A stretch of 46,749 nt of DNA from assembly GCF_000378205.1 (NCBI RefSeq), contig NZ_KB899416.1:1-46749 (forward strand), written 5' to 3'. Shown here one piece after another: positions 1 to 8,364 of this stretch. The stretch comes from Sediminispirochaeta bajacaliforniensis DSM 16054. Its GTDB lineage: Bacteria > Spirochaetota > Spirochaetia > DSM-16054 > Sediminispirochaetaceae. Position 1 is the first letter of the stretch, and the number at the start of each line of letters is the position of its first letter. Below the pieces are notes generated by a model, which was given only the letters and a program-made list of their open reading frames with translations, was not told the DNA's origin and ran no database searches. Position numbers and translations under genes: made by a program.

Positions 1-1
1 G

Positions 2-829
2 CTGGATGAGCATGAGCTTGATAATGACGACGACCTGGTGGAACATACGAGAGCGGTGATGGATGCCATGGATATCTGGGCGGGGATAAAGGATCTTCCC
101 GGGATTGATAACGCTGCGCAGCTGTGGCATGTGCACCCGGTCTATTTTCTGCAGCACCTCAGGAAGATGGGGCTGTGGGAGATGAATCCGTATGCGGGGC
201 ATACCATATCCTGTTCCCCGCGGATCGAGGTGAATATTCGTGATAACCCCGGCTTTGCACCGAGGGTGAGGGAGAGGAGTCCATACACATGGGAGCGATC
301 AGGGGGAGAGGAGTATTACGCGGGGATATCGACGCTGTTTAATGATCCGTATACCCCGACCTGGACCCATGATGGCGTGGACTTTGTGGCATCCAGGGAA
401 ACTCCGGTAATATCCTTTATCCACGGGAGGGTGGTTGAGAGGGGAGACCAGGGGAATGACCACTATGGGAAGTTTCTGATAATAAAAGATGAATTACAGC
501 GGGAAGGAGAGAATCATATCTTTTATCTGCTGGGGCATCTGTCATCCTTTGAAGGAAGCACGATTGGCAGTGTTGTCGGACCGGGACAGGTTGTGGCGCT
601 TGTGGGCAATACGGGCCACTGTATGACGGGAAATCCACCCCATGATCTGTCGGCCCGGGAGCGGAGAGATGGACGGGGGGCACACCTGCATGTGGGGTTT
701 TTTAAGGCAGTAGAGCCTCAAGACATTTATCTCACCGAAATAAATGATTTTGATTATGAAAAATATCCAACCCTATGCTTTAATCCCTTCAACCATACCG
801 AAGGGTATATCCCAAGGGATCAGCTATGA
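2..829 (+). CDS. M23-family metallopeptidase, C-terminal part (5' end outside window)
   Basis: This is a LytM/M23 zinc endopeptidase-like protein, a family that usually cuts peptide cross-links of peptidoglycan. The Zn-site pattern is present: HxxxD in 'THDGVDF' (His codon at 368), a 'YLLGHLSS' segment matching the usual 'YaHLs', and HxH in 'AHLHVGF' (His codons at 683 and 689). The reading frame is open to the left edge, with acidic codons before the first GTG (38), so the gene very probably starts upstream and only its C-terminal ~275 residues are seen. The segment 'LWHVHPVYFLQHLRK' (codons near 122-166) resembles the 'WHfHPvaFi' linker in some type VI secretion-related peptidase or spike proteins; that is a recollection, not proof. 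The stop overlaps the next start by 4 nt (ATGA), implying co-translation with the SH3 protein. Confidence 0.75.
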   Translation: MDEHELDNDDDLVEHTRAVMDAMDIWAGIKDLPGIDNAAQLWHVHPVYFLQHLRKMGLWEMNPYAGHTISCSPRIEVNIRDNPGFAPRVRERSPYTWERSGGEEYYAGISTLFNDPYTPTWTHDGVDFVASRETPVISFIHGRVVERGDQGNDHYGKFLIIKDELQREGENHIFYLLGHLSSFEGSTIGSVVGPGQVVALVGNTGHCMTGNPPHDLSARERRDGRGAHLHVGFFKAVEPQDIYLTEINDFDYEKYPTLCFNPFNHTEGYIPRDQL

Positions 830-2058
830 GAAAATACCTATTTATTCTTTTTCTGACGGCATCTGCCCTTAGCTCTTTATCCTCAAGAGACTGGGATATT
901 CAGTATGAATGTATCCGGGAGACCTACGCTTATGATGATACCGTTGGGAACGACGTAGTGTTTTCATTGCCCAAGGGTTCGATCCTTAATTCAAATGGAA
1001 GATGGTCTGGATATCCTGCACGTTTCTGTTTTTTTCAAGAGGGAAAAGAGTATTGGGTCCCTGCAATTGACATTAAGCCGGTAGAATCAGATACGTTACC
1101 GGAAATATTTACCGAGGATTTGGGATCACATTGGATTACCAGTTATGTGTTATCAGCATTATATGTATCAAAACCACGGGAGTTTCTGTATCAATACGAA
1201 CCCTATTGGCGAGACGATTATAATGCCCAGGGGCAATTTGATTGGTGGAATAGTTGGAACCCTAATATTTTAGACTCTTATAATTCGCTCCTTAAATTTT
1301 ATTCTGTTACCTTTGGTTTTACTAAATTACTTGTGACCAGAATTACTAAAGCTGACAACTCAATGTATACTATCGATGCAATTGTTACTGATGTGGACGT
1401 ACCATCAAGACAAAAATCTAATCCTATTTTCTCAGAGCTGGAAAACCAGGAAGTAAAGCTAATCCTCGAATTCGATGGTGATTACCTTGATATCTATTTA
1501 AACGATACATCAACTCATTTTGCTCAGTTGGTTCGAATTGACAAAGATCTTGAGGATGCAATCATTCAAAAGATGAAACTGGAGCCAGTGGATCTCTCCG
1601 GCCTCCACTGGCCCACCCGGGCAGACGGTTCCATGCATTATCCCAAAATACCGGCTGACCTCACTGATTTCTCACCGACCCATACCACCACAGCCAACCT
1701 TCGCCTCAGAATACAGCCCGATACCTCAGCTGGCTTTTTTACCACATTGCCTGAAGGAACAAAAGTGCAGGTAACAGAAGAAGGGGAAACTGAAACCATA
1801 GACGGTATCACCGCCCCCTGGCTCGAGGTGATAAGCGAATCAGGTTATAAGGGATGGTGCTTTGGCGGATATCTTGCAGAGATGGCAACCGAAAAGCCGG
1901 AGGATTCCCGGCAGGAACCGGTTACAAGTGAAGATGAGGCATCATCAAATTCGACAATGAACCAGCTGCAACCATCCTGGCTGCTCTCTGTAGTTGGTGC
2001 CGGTGTACTGCTGGTAATTGTCGCGGTTATCGTGGTCATTTTGAGAAAGAGAAAGTAA
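826..2058 (+). CDS. Exported SH3b-domain protein with C-terminal membrane anchor
   Basis: The product has 410 residues. It starts with a signal peptide (MRKYLFILFLTASALSSLSS). A large middle part rich in Trp, Tyr and Asp, which I do not recognise, follows. Residues ~287-350 form a bacterial SH3-like domain ('TANLRLRIQPDTSAGFFTTL' through 'WLEVISESGYKGWCFGGYL'), a fold that binds cell-wall peptides. A polar linker leads to a single transmembrane helix at ~383-406 (SWLLSVVGAGVLLVIVAVIV) followed by RKRK. Topology is therefore outside or periplasmic with a short cytoplasmic tail. It overlaps the M23 peptidase gene by ATGA, which suggests a two-protein wall-binding and wall-cutting unit, possibly an effector with its partner or immunity protein. 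The first two thirds are more AT-rich than the SH3 part, hinting at mosaic origin. The specific function is unknown. Confidence 0.75.
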   Translation: MRKYLFILFLTASALSSLSSRDWDIQYECIRETYAYDDTVGNDVVFSLPKGSILNSNGRWSGYPARFCFFQEGKEYWVPAIDIKPVESDTLPEIFTEDLGSHWITSYVLSALYVSKPREFLYQYEPYWRDDYNAQGQFDWWNSWNPNILDSYNSLLKFYSVTFGFTKLLVTRITKADNSMYTIDAIVTDVDVPSRQKSNPIFSELENQEVKLILEFDGDYLDIYLNDTSTHFAQLVRIDKDLEDAIIQKMKLEPVDLSGLHWPTRADGSMHYPKIPADLTDFSPTHTTTANLRLRIQPDTSAGFFTTLPEGTKVQVTEEGETETIDGITAPWLEVISESGYKGWCFGGYLAEMATEKPEDSRQEPVTSEDEASSNSTMNQLQPSWLLSVVGAGVLLVIVAVIVVILRKRK

Positions 2059-2082
2059 TGCAGGAGGATGTAGTTCTTTCCC

Positions 2083-2238
2083 GCGGCAGGGATTGGAGCG
2101 GAAACCCTGGAGCCCCGCGGGGACGAGGAGGGCGATCGGGAGTGAGCCCGTGCCCGAGTCCCGGAAACGCGGGGCGAAGCGTTGGAGCGCAAAGCCCGGC
2201 CCCGCGCAGCGGGGAGCCGCCCCGAAAAAAAACGAAGC
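2083..2238 (+). repeat. GC-rich intergenic element, copy A
   Basis: This is a non-coding, very GC-rich block between the SH3 protein and hcp. It contains the stretches 'TTCCCGCGGCAGGG', 'GGAGCGGAAACCC', 'GGAGTGAGCCCG' and several short complementary G/C runs, for example CCCCGCGGGG near 2113. Open frames across it encode only Arg/Gly/Pro-rich junk. A second block of the same character (43280-43432) shares the opening 'GTTCTT(T)CCCG' and the core 'GGAGCGGAA', then 'GAGCCC(G)'. I read both as members of a dispersed intergenic repeat family. The relationship was judged by eye. Confidence 0.45.
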
Positions 2239-2248
2239 GGCTTATCTA

Positions 2249-2268
2249 CTGTTTCGAATCCTGGTGGT
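2249..2268 (+). repeat. Short dispersed motif, copy 1 (TTCGAATCCTGGTGGT)
   Basis: This is one of four intergenic copies of a motif with consensus TGTTCCGAATCCTGGTGG. It lies directly after the GC-rich block and reads GTTTCGAATCCTGGTGGT, differing at one base from the consensus core. The other copies are at 10721-10742 (minus), 25046-25070 and 33203-33230. Its role is unknown. Confidence 0.5.
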
Positions 2269-2337
2269 CGAATGACCGCAACTCCTTTTTCAGAAGTCAA
2301 TTGAGAACACTATTATGGAAGAAAGCAGGCACCGGCT

Positions 2338-3954
2338 TTAGGTTTCCCCCATAATGGCTGGAAGGTCGGACTGGACATCTGCAATCGGTTTTATGTCGAA
2401 GTTTTCCACCAGTATGTTTGCGACATTCGGGCTTAGAAAGGCGGGAAGCGTCGGCCCCAGGCGTATGCCTTTGAAACCGAGGTAAAGCAGTCCGAGTAAA
2501 ACGGCTACGGCCTTCTGTTCGTACCAGGCAAGATCAAAGCTGATGGGAAGCTGGTTGAGGTCCTCCAGCCCGAAGACTTCTTTCAGCTTCAGTGCGATGA
2601 TTGCAAGGCTGTAAGAGTCGTTGCACTGGCCTGCGTCCAGGACCCGGGGGATGCCGCCGATATCTCCAAGATTCAGTTTCAGGTAGCGGTATTTTGCACA
2701 GCCGGCCGTGAGGATAACGGCGTTGTCGGGAAGGGCCTCGGCCAGTTCGGTAAAGTATGATCTGCCCTTTTGCCGTCCGTCGCAGCCAGCCATGACCACA
2801 AAGCGGCCTATGGCCCCGCTTTTGACTGCGTCGACGATCTTATCGGCCAGCGCAAGGGTTTGGGCATGGGCAAAGCCGCCGGTGATGCTTCCTGTTTCCA
2901 GTTCTGTTGGAGGGGGACAGCTTCGGGCCTGTTCTATGATGGAGGAGAAGTCTTTCCTCCCTCCATTTTCTCTGTCGGGGATGTGGCGGACGCCCGGGTA
3001 GCCTGCCATCCCTGTTGTGTAGATGCGATCTTTATAGCTTTCTTTGACCGGGACGATGCAGTTTGTGGTCATCAGAATAGGGCCGTTGAAGGATTCGAAT
3101 TCCTTATTTTGATGCCACCAGCTGCCGCCGTAGTTGCCTGCAAAGTGTGCGTATGCCCGAAAGGCTGGATAGTAGTGTGCGGGCAGCATTTCACTGTGGG
3201 TATAGATGTCGACGCCGCTGCCTTCGCTTTGCTGCAACAGCTCTTCCAGGTCTTTCAGGTCGTGGCCGGATATGAGGATACCGGGATTGTTCCGTACCCC
3301 GATATCGACCTGGGTGATCTCCGGATTTCCATAGGCCGAGGTATTTGCTTTGTCCAGAAGTTCCATCGCCTTGACCGCTGTTTTACCGGTTGCCATGACA
3401 AGGTCGATAAGCTTTTCCGGGTTCCGTTCTGCGGCGAGATCTGCAAGTAGGGAGATAATCGTGTGATAGTGTTCTGTATCTTCCACTCCGAGAACAGCCG
3501 CGTGGTCGGTATAGGCCGCGATTCCCTTGAGGCCGTAGATTGCCAGTTCCCGGAGGGACCGTACATCCTCATTCTCTTCTTCGAGGATACCGGATCCGGG
3601 ATGGGGCATATCGGCAGCATAACGCGCACAAGCTGGGGCCTTTGTAAACGTGGCATCGTCAAGGCCTTTCTGTAATTTCTCCAGCCTTCCGCAGCTTTCT
3701 TCGAGCAGGACAGATATCCTGTTGTCGTCGAAATTGGCGTTGGTGATGGTGGCAAAAAGCGAGCGTACCGTAAAGAGTCCGAGATCGGGCTGAAGCTTTT
3801 CCCATTGGCCGAGTTTTTTCGCACACCATGCGCAGCCTTTTAGCGAATAGATGAGAAGGTCCTGAAGATCGGCCGTCGATCCCTGCTTTCCGCAAACGCC
3901 GCGAACCGTACATCCCTTGTTCCCTGCGGTTTCCTGGCATTGAAAACAAAACAT
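2338..3954 (-). CDS. hcp: Hydroxylamine reductase / hybrid cluster protein
   Basis: This is hybrid cluster protein (538 aa). In vitro it reduces hydroxylamine to ammonia, and in vivo it is linked to NO detoxification and S-nitrosylation in anaerobes. The N-terminal cluster motif is C3-x2-C6-x8-C15-x5-C21 ('[15 protein letters not shown]...GVCG'), the class I form of strict anaerobes. Hybrid-cluster ligands are recognisable in '[13 protein letters not shown]' (His), '[13 protein letters not shown]' (Glu), 'LMTTNCIVP', '[10 protein letters not shown]', '[19 protein letters not shown]' and '[10 protein letters not shown]' (Cys). The open frame extends upstream to 4173, but I chose the ATG at 3954. 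It begins the conserved MFCFQC, has GGAGG 8 nt ahead, and leaves room for the divergent promoter. It is divergent from a CRP/FNR-family regulator, the classical HcpR arrangement. No hcr reductase gene is adjacent. Confidence 0.96.
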   Translation of the reverse strand: MFCFQCQETAGNKGCTVRGVCGKQGSTADLQDLLIYSLKGCAWCAKKLGQWEKLQPDLGLFTVRSLFATITNANFDDNRISVLLEESCGRLEKLQKGLDDATFTKAPACARYAADMPHPGSGILEEENEDVRSLRELAIYGLKGIAAYTDHAAVLGVEDTEHYHTIISLLADLAAERNPEKLIDLVMATGKTAVKAMELLDKANTSAYGNPEITQVDIGVRNNPGILISGHDLKDLEELLQQSEGSGVDIYTHSEMLPAHYYPAFRAYAHFAGNYGGSWWHQNKEFESFNGPILMTTNCIVPVKESYKDRIYTTGMAGYPGVRHIPDRENGGRKDFSSIIEQARSCPPPTELETGSITGGFAHAQTLALADKIVDAVKSGAIGRFVVMAGCDGRQKGRSYFTELAEALPDNAVILTAGCAKYRYLKLNLGDIGGIPRVLDAGQCNDSYSLAIIALKLKEVFGLEDLNQLPISFDLAWYEQKAVAVLLGLLYLGFKGIRLGPTLPAFLSPNVANILVENFDIKPIADVQSDLPAIMGET

Positions 3955-4016
3955 ACTACACCTCCGTTTGGGTTTTGGTATGGTATTAAGTCTTATGGAT
4001 CCGAAAAAAAAGTGCA

Positions 4017-4030
4017 GTACCATATGGTAC
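4017..4030. promoter_or_regulatory. Perfect 14-bp palindrome, candidate operator of the HcpR-like regulator
   Basis: GTACCATATGGTAC is a perfect palindrome in the 105-bp region between hcp (minus) and the CRP/FNR-family gene (plus). CRP/FNR proteins bind such dyads. Its GTACC-N4-GGTAC form resembles, from memory, the GTAAC-N4-GTTAC motif proposed for HcpR in some anaerobes. On the minus strand it sits about 40-50 bp upstream of plausible hcp transcription starts (a TAATAC -10-like box is at 3983-3988), fitting activation of hcp. An ATG at 4024 lies inside it and is an unlikely start. Confidence 0.55.
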
Positions 4031-4059
4031 GGATCTCTGTGGTCGGCTATAGTGTTGTG

Positions 4060-4758
4060 ATGGAAGCGTGGATGCGATCGACCCTTAAGCGGTGTCCGCT
4101 CTTTCGCGGACTTTCGGACGACCGCTTTGATCAAATCTCCGGATTGCTCTCTGTCGGTGTGCGCTCTTTCCATGCCGGTTCTCAGGTGGCCTTTCGAGGA
4201 GATGCCTATGAAGATCTATTGATTATTCTCTCGGGTTATCTCAACGGTGAGTTCCGTGACTATTCGGGAAAGGTCCTGAAGGTCGAAACGCTCCATGCGC
4301 CTGATACCGTAGCGTCGGCGGTGCTTTTTGCTCCCGAGAACGTCCTGCCGGTGGATCTTGTTGCGGTCAGCGATGTGGATCTTATATCGCTTTCCCGCAG
4401 AGTGGTCCTTACCCTGTTCCATGAGGAGGAACAGATCCTTCTGAATTATCTTTCCGACAACGGCCAGAAACTGACCCTTCTTGCCGAGAAGCTGCGATTC
4501 ATTCAGTTTTCAACCATAAAGGAAAAGATTGCAAACTATCTTCTCGATCTGTCGAAGCGCCAGGATACGGAGACTCCCGAGCTTCGGATTACGAAAGAGA
4601 AGCTTGCCGAGGTGTTCGGTGTAACCAGGCCCTCTCTTTCCCGGGGATTCCAGCAGCTTTGTGATGCCGGTGTTATCTGCCAGGAAGGAAGCCATATCCG
4701 CCTTTTACAAAGGCGTGAGCTTGAATTTCTTGTACACAAAGAGGAAAAGCAACGATGA
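4060..4758 (+). CDS. CRP/FNR-family transcriptional regulator, HcpR-like
   Basis: The product is a 232-aa regulator when started at 4060 ([15 protein letters not shown]), the usual length for the family. The N-terminal half is a cyclic-nucleotide-binding-type beta-barrel ('[19 protein letters not shown]', '[16 protein letters not shown]'), followed by a long dimer helix and a C-terminal winged helix: '[24 protein letters not shown]' is the recognition HTH. There is no FNR-type Cys cluster. Divergence from hcp suggests an HcpR-like nitrosative-stress activator. The frame is open from 3940, but earlier ATGs fall in the hcp leader or the 4017-4030 palindrome, and no strong ribosome site decides between 4060 and 4072. 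The stop overlaps the alr start (ATGA), so the two genes are co-translated. Confidence 0.85.
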   Translation: MEAWMRSTLKRCPLFRGLSDDRFDQISGLLSVGVRSFHAGSQVAFRGDAYEDLLIILSGYLNGEFRDYSGKVLKVETLHAPDTVASAVLFAPENVLPVDLVAVSDVDLISLSRRVVLTLFHEEEQILLNYLSDNGQKLTLLAEKLRFIQFSTIKEKIANYLLDLSKRQDTETPELRITKEKLAEVFGVTRPSLSRGFQQLCDAGVICQEGSHIRLLQRRELEFLVHKEEKQR

Positions 4759-5963
4759 ACAACAGTGAAAACAACCATCCCCTGCGAAGAACCCGGGCAG
4801 AAGTGGACCTCGATCTTCTTTCGAAAAATATTCGTACCCTCTGGAACCGTTCCGGTTGTGAGGGCTATCTTCTCCTTTTGAAAGCCAACGCCTATGGCCA
4901 CGGCTCCATCGCCTGCGCGAAGATGGCGGAAGAACTTGGTGTCACCTTCGGCGGTGTGGCCGCCTATCAGGAGGTGCGTTTCCTGAGAAGTGCGGGGGTC
5001 CGGCTTCCTCTTTTATTGCTTGAAGATCTTTTCGATGATGAAATCGCTCCGGCCTTTGATGCAGGGGTGAGCTTTTCCGTTTCTTCCCTTGCATATGCCG
5101 AAAAGGTGGCGAGGGTTGCAGAAAAGGCGGGAAAGGTCGGAAAGATCCACCTCAATGTGGATACGGGCATGGGACGGCTCGGCTGTTTTCCCGATGAGTT
5201 GATGAAGGTTGCCGAGTACGTACATCATAGCCGGTGGCTCGCTCTGGAGGGGCTTTTTTCCCACTTTCCCTCCTCTGATGAGGGGGACCTTACCGTTCCG
5301 ACGGCACAGATAGAGCTGTTTTCGCGTCTCGACAGAGAACTTGAGGGCGCAGGTATCAGGCCGAAATGGCGACACTTTGCCAACAGCGGTGCTGTTATCG
5401 ATTTCCCCGCGGCATCCTCCTTTGATATGATCCGGCCCGGTGTCTCGTCCTTCGGCATCTATCCCAGCAAAGAAGTTGCCCACGATGTGGGGCTGTTTCG
5501 GGTCTTGTCGCTCAAAAGTGCGATCTTGTCCATACGGACCTTCCCGAAGGGAGCGAAGATCGGCTACGGTTCGACCTTTGTCACCGAACGGGAAAGCCGT
5601 ATCGCCGTTGTTCCCATCGGTTATGGTGACGGCTACGTCAGGGCTTTTTCGAACAATAGCGATGTTCTTGTTCATGGGCGTCGGGTTCCCGTGGTCGGTC
5701 GAATTTCCATGGATATGATTACCGTTGATCTTACGGAGCTTCCTGAATCGGTCGGTACTGGGGATGAAGCAGTCTTGGTGGGAGCGCAGGCCTGGGAGGA
5801 TAGAAGCGGTGAGATCGATGCCGAAGACCTTGCTGCGCGGATCGGGACAATCAGCTACGAGGTGACTTGTCTCCTCACCGCCAGGGTGCCTCGCGTCTTT
5901 TTCAGGGGAGGCAAGGCCGTGGCGGTGCAGGAGATGTCGGAACACTTTTACCGGGAGTACTAA
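4755..5963 (+). CDS. alr: Alanine racemase
   Basis: This is a PLP-dependent racemase that interconverts L- and D-alanine for peptidoglycan precursors in the cytoplasm. The PLP lysine is K43 in 'LLKANAYGHG'. The fold-III barrel continues with 'LNVDTGMGRLG', 'HFANSGAV' and 'MIRPGVSSFGIYP', whose Arg holds the PLP pyridine. The second catalytic base Tyr is in 'IGYGSTF' (~271), and 'IGYGDGYVR' and 'GRISMDMITVDL' complete the signature. Its 402 aa is slightly longer than usual owing to short N- and C-terminal extensions. It is translationally coupled to the CRP/FNR-type regulator by ATGA, an unexpected pairing of a wall enzyme with a nitrosative-stress-type regulator. Its 3' end overlaps the convergent dehydrogenase gene by 4 bases. 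Confidence 0.97.
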   Translation: MNNSENNHPLRRTRAEVDLDLLSKNIRTLWNRSGCEGYLLLLKANAYGHGSIACAKMAEELGVTFGGVAAYQEVRFLRSAGVRLPLLLLEDLFDDEIAPAFDAGVSFSVSSLAYAEKVARVAEKAGKVGKIHLNVDTGMGRLGCFPDELMKVAEYVHHSRWLALEGLFSHFPSSDEGDLTVPTAQIELFSRLDRELEGAGIRPKWRHFANSGAVIDFPAASSFDMIRPGVSSFGIYPSKEVAHDVGLFRVLSLKSAILSIRTFPKGAKIGYGSTFVTERESRIAVVPIGYGDGYVRAFSNNSDVLVHGRRVPVVGRISMDMITVDLTELPESVGTGDEAVLVGAQAWEDRSGEIDAEDLAARIGTISYEVTCLLTARVPRVFFRGGKAVAVQEMSEHFYREY

Positions 5964-6841
5964 GCCTCTATCCCGTTCAGCCTCTCGAATACTTTATACA
6001 GCCCCTGGGTTCCCAGTTCATCGTAACCGCATGCCGAGGCCGCAAGGTAGAATTGATGGGCGAGGCTCAGCCCCGGGAGGGAGAGCTTCATCCTTTTCGC
6101 CTCTTGAAGGGCAATTCCCAGATCTTTGATAAAGTGCTTGATGAAAAAACCGGGATCAAAATTACCCTTTGCGATGCGTCGGCCGAGGTTGTTGATCGAC
6201 CATGATCCTGCGGCTCCCTTGCCGATAACGTCGATGACCTCGTTCATATCCATGCCCGCACGCCAGGCGTAGAGCAGGGACTCGACGGTACCGATCATCG
6301 TGGTGGCGATGAGTATCTGATTGCTCATTTTGGTATGCTGCCCTTTTCCAGGGCCGCCCATACGGGCGATGTTTTCTCCCAGCACCTCAAAGTAGGGGAG
6401 GAGCTTTTCAAAGGCTTCCTTTTCGCCCCCGACCATGATGGCGAGCTTACCGTCCCTGGCCCCGATATCGCCACCGGAAACGGGGGCATCCAGCACTGCT
6501 ATCCCGCGTTTCTTCCCTTCGTCGGCAAGCCGCTCGGCGAGCGATGGCTCTGATGTGGTCATGTCCACTGCAATGCTGCCTTGCTTCGCGTCGGCAAAGA
6601 TACCCTTTTCTCCAAGGTAGACCTCCTCAACATCGGCCGGATAACCGACGATGGAGAAGGTGATTTCCGATTCGGCGGCAACGGCGGCAGGGGTTTCGGC
6701 CCAATGTGCGCCTGCTTCCAGGAGTTCCCTGGCTCGCTCTTTTGTACGGTTATAAACGGTGAGGCTGTGCCCCGCCTCTATCAGGTTGGCACACATATTC
6801 TTACCCATTACTCCGGTGCCGATCCATCCAAGTTTTGCCAT
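5960..6841 (-). CDS. NAD(P)-dependent beta-hydroxyacid dehydrogenase (3-hydroxyisobutyrate / tartronate semialdehyde type)
   Basis: This is a 293-aa member of the 3-hydroxyisobutyrate dehydrogenase / 2-hydroxy-3-oxopropionate reductase family. The N-terminal Rossmann motif is 'GWIGTGVMGKNMCANL', the substrate loop is 'LDAPVSGGDIGARDGKL', and the catalytic lysine is K171 in 'GQHTKMSNQ', as in characterised relatives. The exact substrate cannot be read from sequence; succinic-semialdehyde or glyoxylate reduction is possible. The start at 6841 has a strong AAGGAGGAG site and lies 34 nt inside the end of creD, so the two are probably one transcript. The family is not normally tied to creD. Confidence 0.88.
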   Translation of the reverse strand: MAKLGWIGTGVMGKNMCANLIEAGHSLTVYNRTKERARELLEAGAHWAETPAAVAAESEITFSIVGYPADVEEVYLGEKGIFADAKQGSIAVDMTTSEPSLAERLADEGKKRGIAVLDAPVSGGDIGARDGKLAIMVGGEKEAFEKLLPYFEVLGENIARMGGPGKGQHTKMSNQILIATTMIGTVESLLYAWRAGMDMNEVIDVIGKGAAGSWSINNLGRRIAKGNFDPGFFIKHFIKDLGIALQEAKRMKLSLPGLSLAHQFYLAASACGYDELGTQGLYKVFERLNGIEA

Positions 6842-8208
6842 GTACTCCTCCTTCTTTTCCCTCTATCTACCATACGCCCCGCGGCCTCCATATTCAAGGG
6901 GGTATCGTACCAGGAGACATTGCGGGTGAGGAACATGATGAGGGCAAGGGCGATAAAGAGGCCTATGGAACCGAGGAGGAGAGCATAGTCCTCCGATGTC
7001 AGGACCACCATGAGATATACATAGGCGATGACGATAATCCCGCCAAGGGTGATCCCTGATTTTTTGCTGCCGAGCACCGCCGATGCATAGGCGGCAATAA
7101 GAAGAGAGCCACCCGAAGCCGCAAGCATATATGCCGTGAAAAAGGGGATATGTTCGGAGAGGCTCAAAAGGAGAAGATAAAAGACGATATCCGCACAACC
7201 GGTAAGAAGATACTGCACGGGATGAACGGCTTCCCCCTTTACTGCTTCAAACACGAAAAAGGCAGCGAAGGGCACAATGAGAAAGAGCCAGGCATATTTT
7301 ACCGATCGTTCGTTCTTGGGATACGGATCATCCGGGTTGAGAAATTTGACGCCGAAGCCCTCAACGTCTATCTCTTCCGAGCGCAGATCGGAGATGAAGC
7401 CAAAGTGCGGCAGGTTTCTGCTTAGGTGGCTGATGCTCCACAAGGCGGAGAATCCCGGTTCAGCATCCCCTCCGTCGTGTCGGATCGGCAAGGCTGATCC
7501 GAAAAAACTGGGATTCTCCCAGTCCGAATGCATAGCCACCTCGGTTTGCCGGGCAACGGGGAGGATGCTGATGCTCTGGCCTCCTCCCATGCGAAGCCTG
7601 AAACGGTAGGGCATGGAACCCTTCAGAGCTTTGGCTGTGAGCCCTACCGGGGACGTAATCCTGTTTCCCCGGAGAACGATATCGGTACCCATCGGCTCCA
7701 ATGTCAGTGTGGAATCTCCGAACATGGCTTCATCGATTGCCCTGATACCGCCAAGCTCTCCCAGGCTCAGGCCGATGCGGATTCCTTCCTCGTCGATGGT
7801 GTAACCGGAAAGTCGTTCGCTCAGCTCCTCCAGTCGAAAGCTTCCTTCCAGCACGATCGATGCATTGTATACCGGAACAGAGAAAATACCCCGGCTGCGT
7901 CTCTCTGTTTCCGCATCGATATCCACATTCAGGCTGTCAGGGAAAAAGAGGGCGGTGCGCTCGATCTTCTGCTGAATAGGTTTTCCTTCTACGCTCCGTA
8001 TCTCTTCGAACCGGTAGACGGGGATCAGGAGATACGGCCCGCTTATGGTGCTCCTTCCTCCCCAGGAATCGATCACTTCCTCCGTTGCTTCCCGGCTGCG
8101 GGATTCACGTTCCCTGACGATTTGCCGGACCATTCTCAAGGGAATGGCAAAAAGTATGAGGAGAATAAGAATGACAATCAACTTTACTCCGTATTTTCCA
8201 GCTTTCAT
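6808..8208 (-). CDS. creD: CreD-family inner membrane protein
   Basis: This is an inner-membrane protein of the CreD (colicin tolerance / envelope integrity) family, induced by CreBC in enterobacteria; its biochemical role is unsettled. At 466 aa it is close to E. coli CreD (450). It has one N-terminal helix (KLIVILILLILFAIPLRMV), a large extracytoplasmic domain with the conserved 'SGPYLLIPV' region near its start, and a hydrophobic C-terminal half with about five helices after 'NPDDPYPKNERSVKYAWLFL'. I chose the ATG at 8208, with AAGGAG 11 nt ahead, over an upstream ATG at 8292. It is divergent from creBC, with the phased repeat at 8264-8303 between them, so control by CreB is likely. Confidence 0.9.
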   Translation of the reverse strand: MKAGKYGVKLIVILILLILFAIPLRMVRQIVRERESRSREATEEVIDSWGGRSTISGPYLLIPVYRFEEIRSVEGKPIQQKIERTALFFPDSLNVDIDAETERRSRGIFSVPVYNASIVLEGSFRLEELSERLSGYTIDEEGIRIGLSLGELGGIRAIDEAMFGDSTLTLEPMGTDIVLRGNRITSPVGLTAKALKGSMPYRFRLRMGGGQSISILPVARQTEVAMHSDWENPSFFGSALPIRHDGGDAEPGFSALWSISHLSRNLPHFGFISDLRSEEIDVEGFGVKFLNPDDPYPKNERSVKYAWLFLIVPFAAFFVFEAVKGEAVHPVQYLLTGCADIVFYLLLLSLSEHIPFFTAYMLAASGGSLLIAAYASAVLGSKKSGITLGGIIVIAYVYLMVVLTSEDYALLLGSIGLFIALALIMFLTRNVSWYDTPLNMEAAGRMVDRGKRRRSTWQNLDGSAPE

Positions 8209-8263
8209 CTTTTCATACTCCTTTCGTATAGTGTTGTACTTGGAAGGATTTTCGGGGATGAGC

Positions 8264-8303
8264 GTGGCAAAAATAGGGCGTGAATGTGGCAATAGTGTGG
8301 CAA
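8264..8303. promoter_or_regulatory. 11-bp-phased GTGGCAA repeats, candidate CreB operator
   Basis: GTGGCAA occurs at 8264-8270, 8286-8292 and 8297-8303. A degenerate unit sharing only GGC sits at 8275, so four positions follow an exact 11-bp period. OmpR/PhoB-class regulators bind head-to-tail half-sites spaced 11 bp, and the E. coli cre-tag (TTCAC-N6-TTCAC) has the same period. The array lies between creD and creB, where a shared operator is expected. Binding is inferred. Confidence 0.6.
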
Positions 8304-8364
8304 ACTCCCTTTTCCTCGAAGCTTGAGTTGACCTTGAGGCGGCAATCTGCCTTAATAATCAGCG

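Noticed and set aside
2058-2354. 98-aa Arg/Gly/Pro-rich frame after the SH3 protein
   Set aside because: It lies in the GC-rich element, has low-complexity composition and no recognisable domain, and runs into the end of hcp.
3955-4173. N-terminal extension of hcp to 4173
   Set aside because: The extra 73 residues cover the regulator start and palindrome, and the conserved family start MFCFQC with GGAGG lies at 3954.
5013-5945. 310-aa frame antisense to alanine racemase
   Set aside because: The sense strand encodes a complete racemase with all motifs. The antisense frame arises from the codon bias of the gene.
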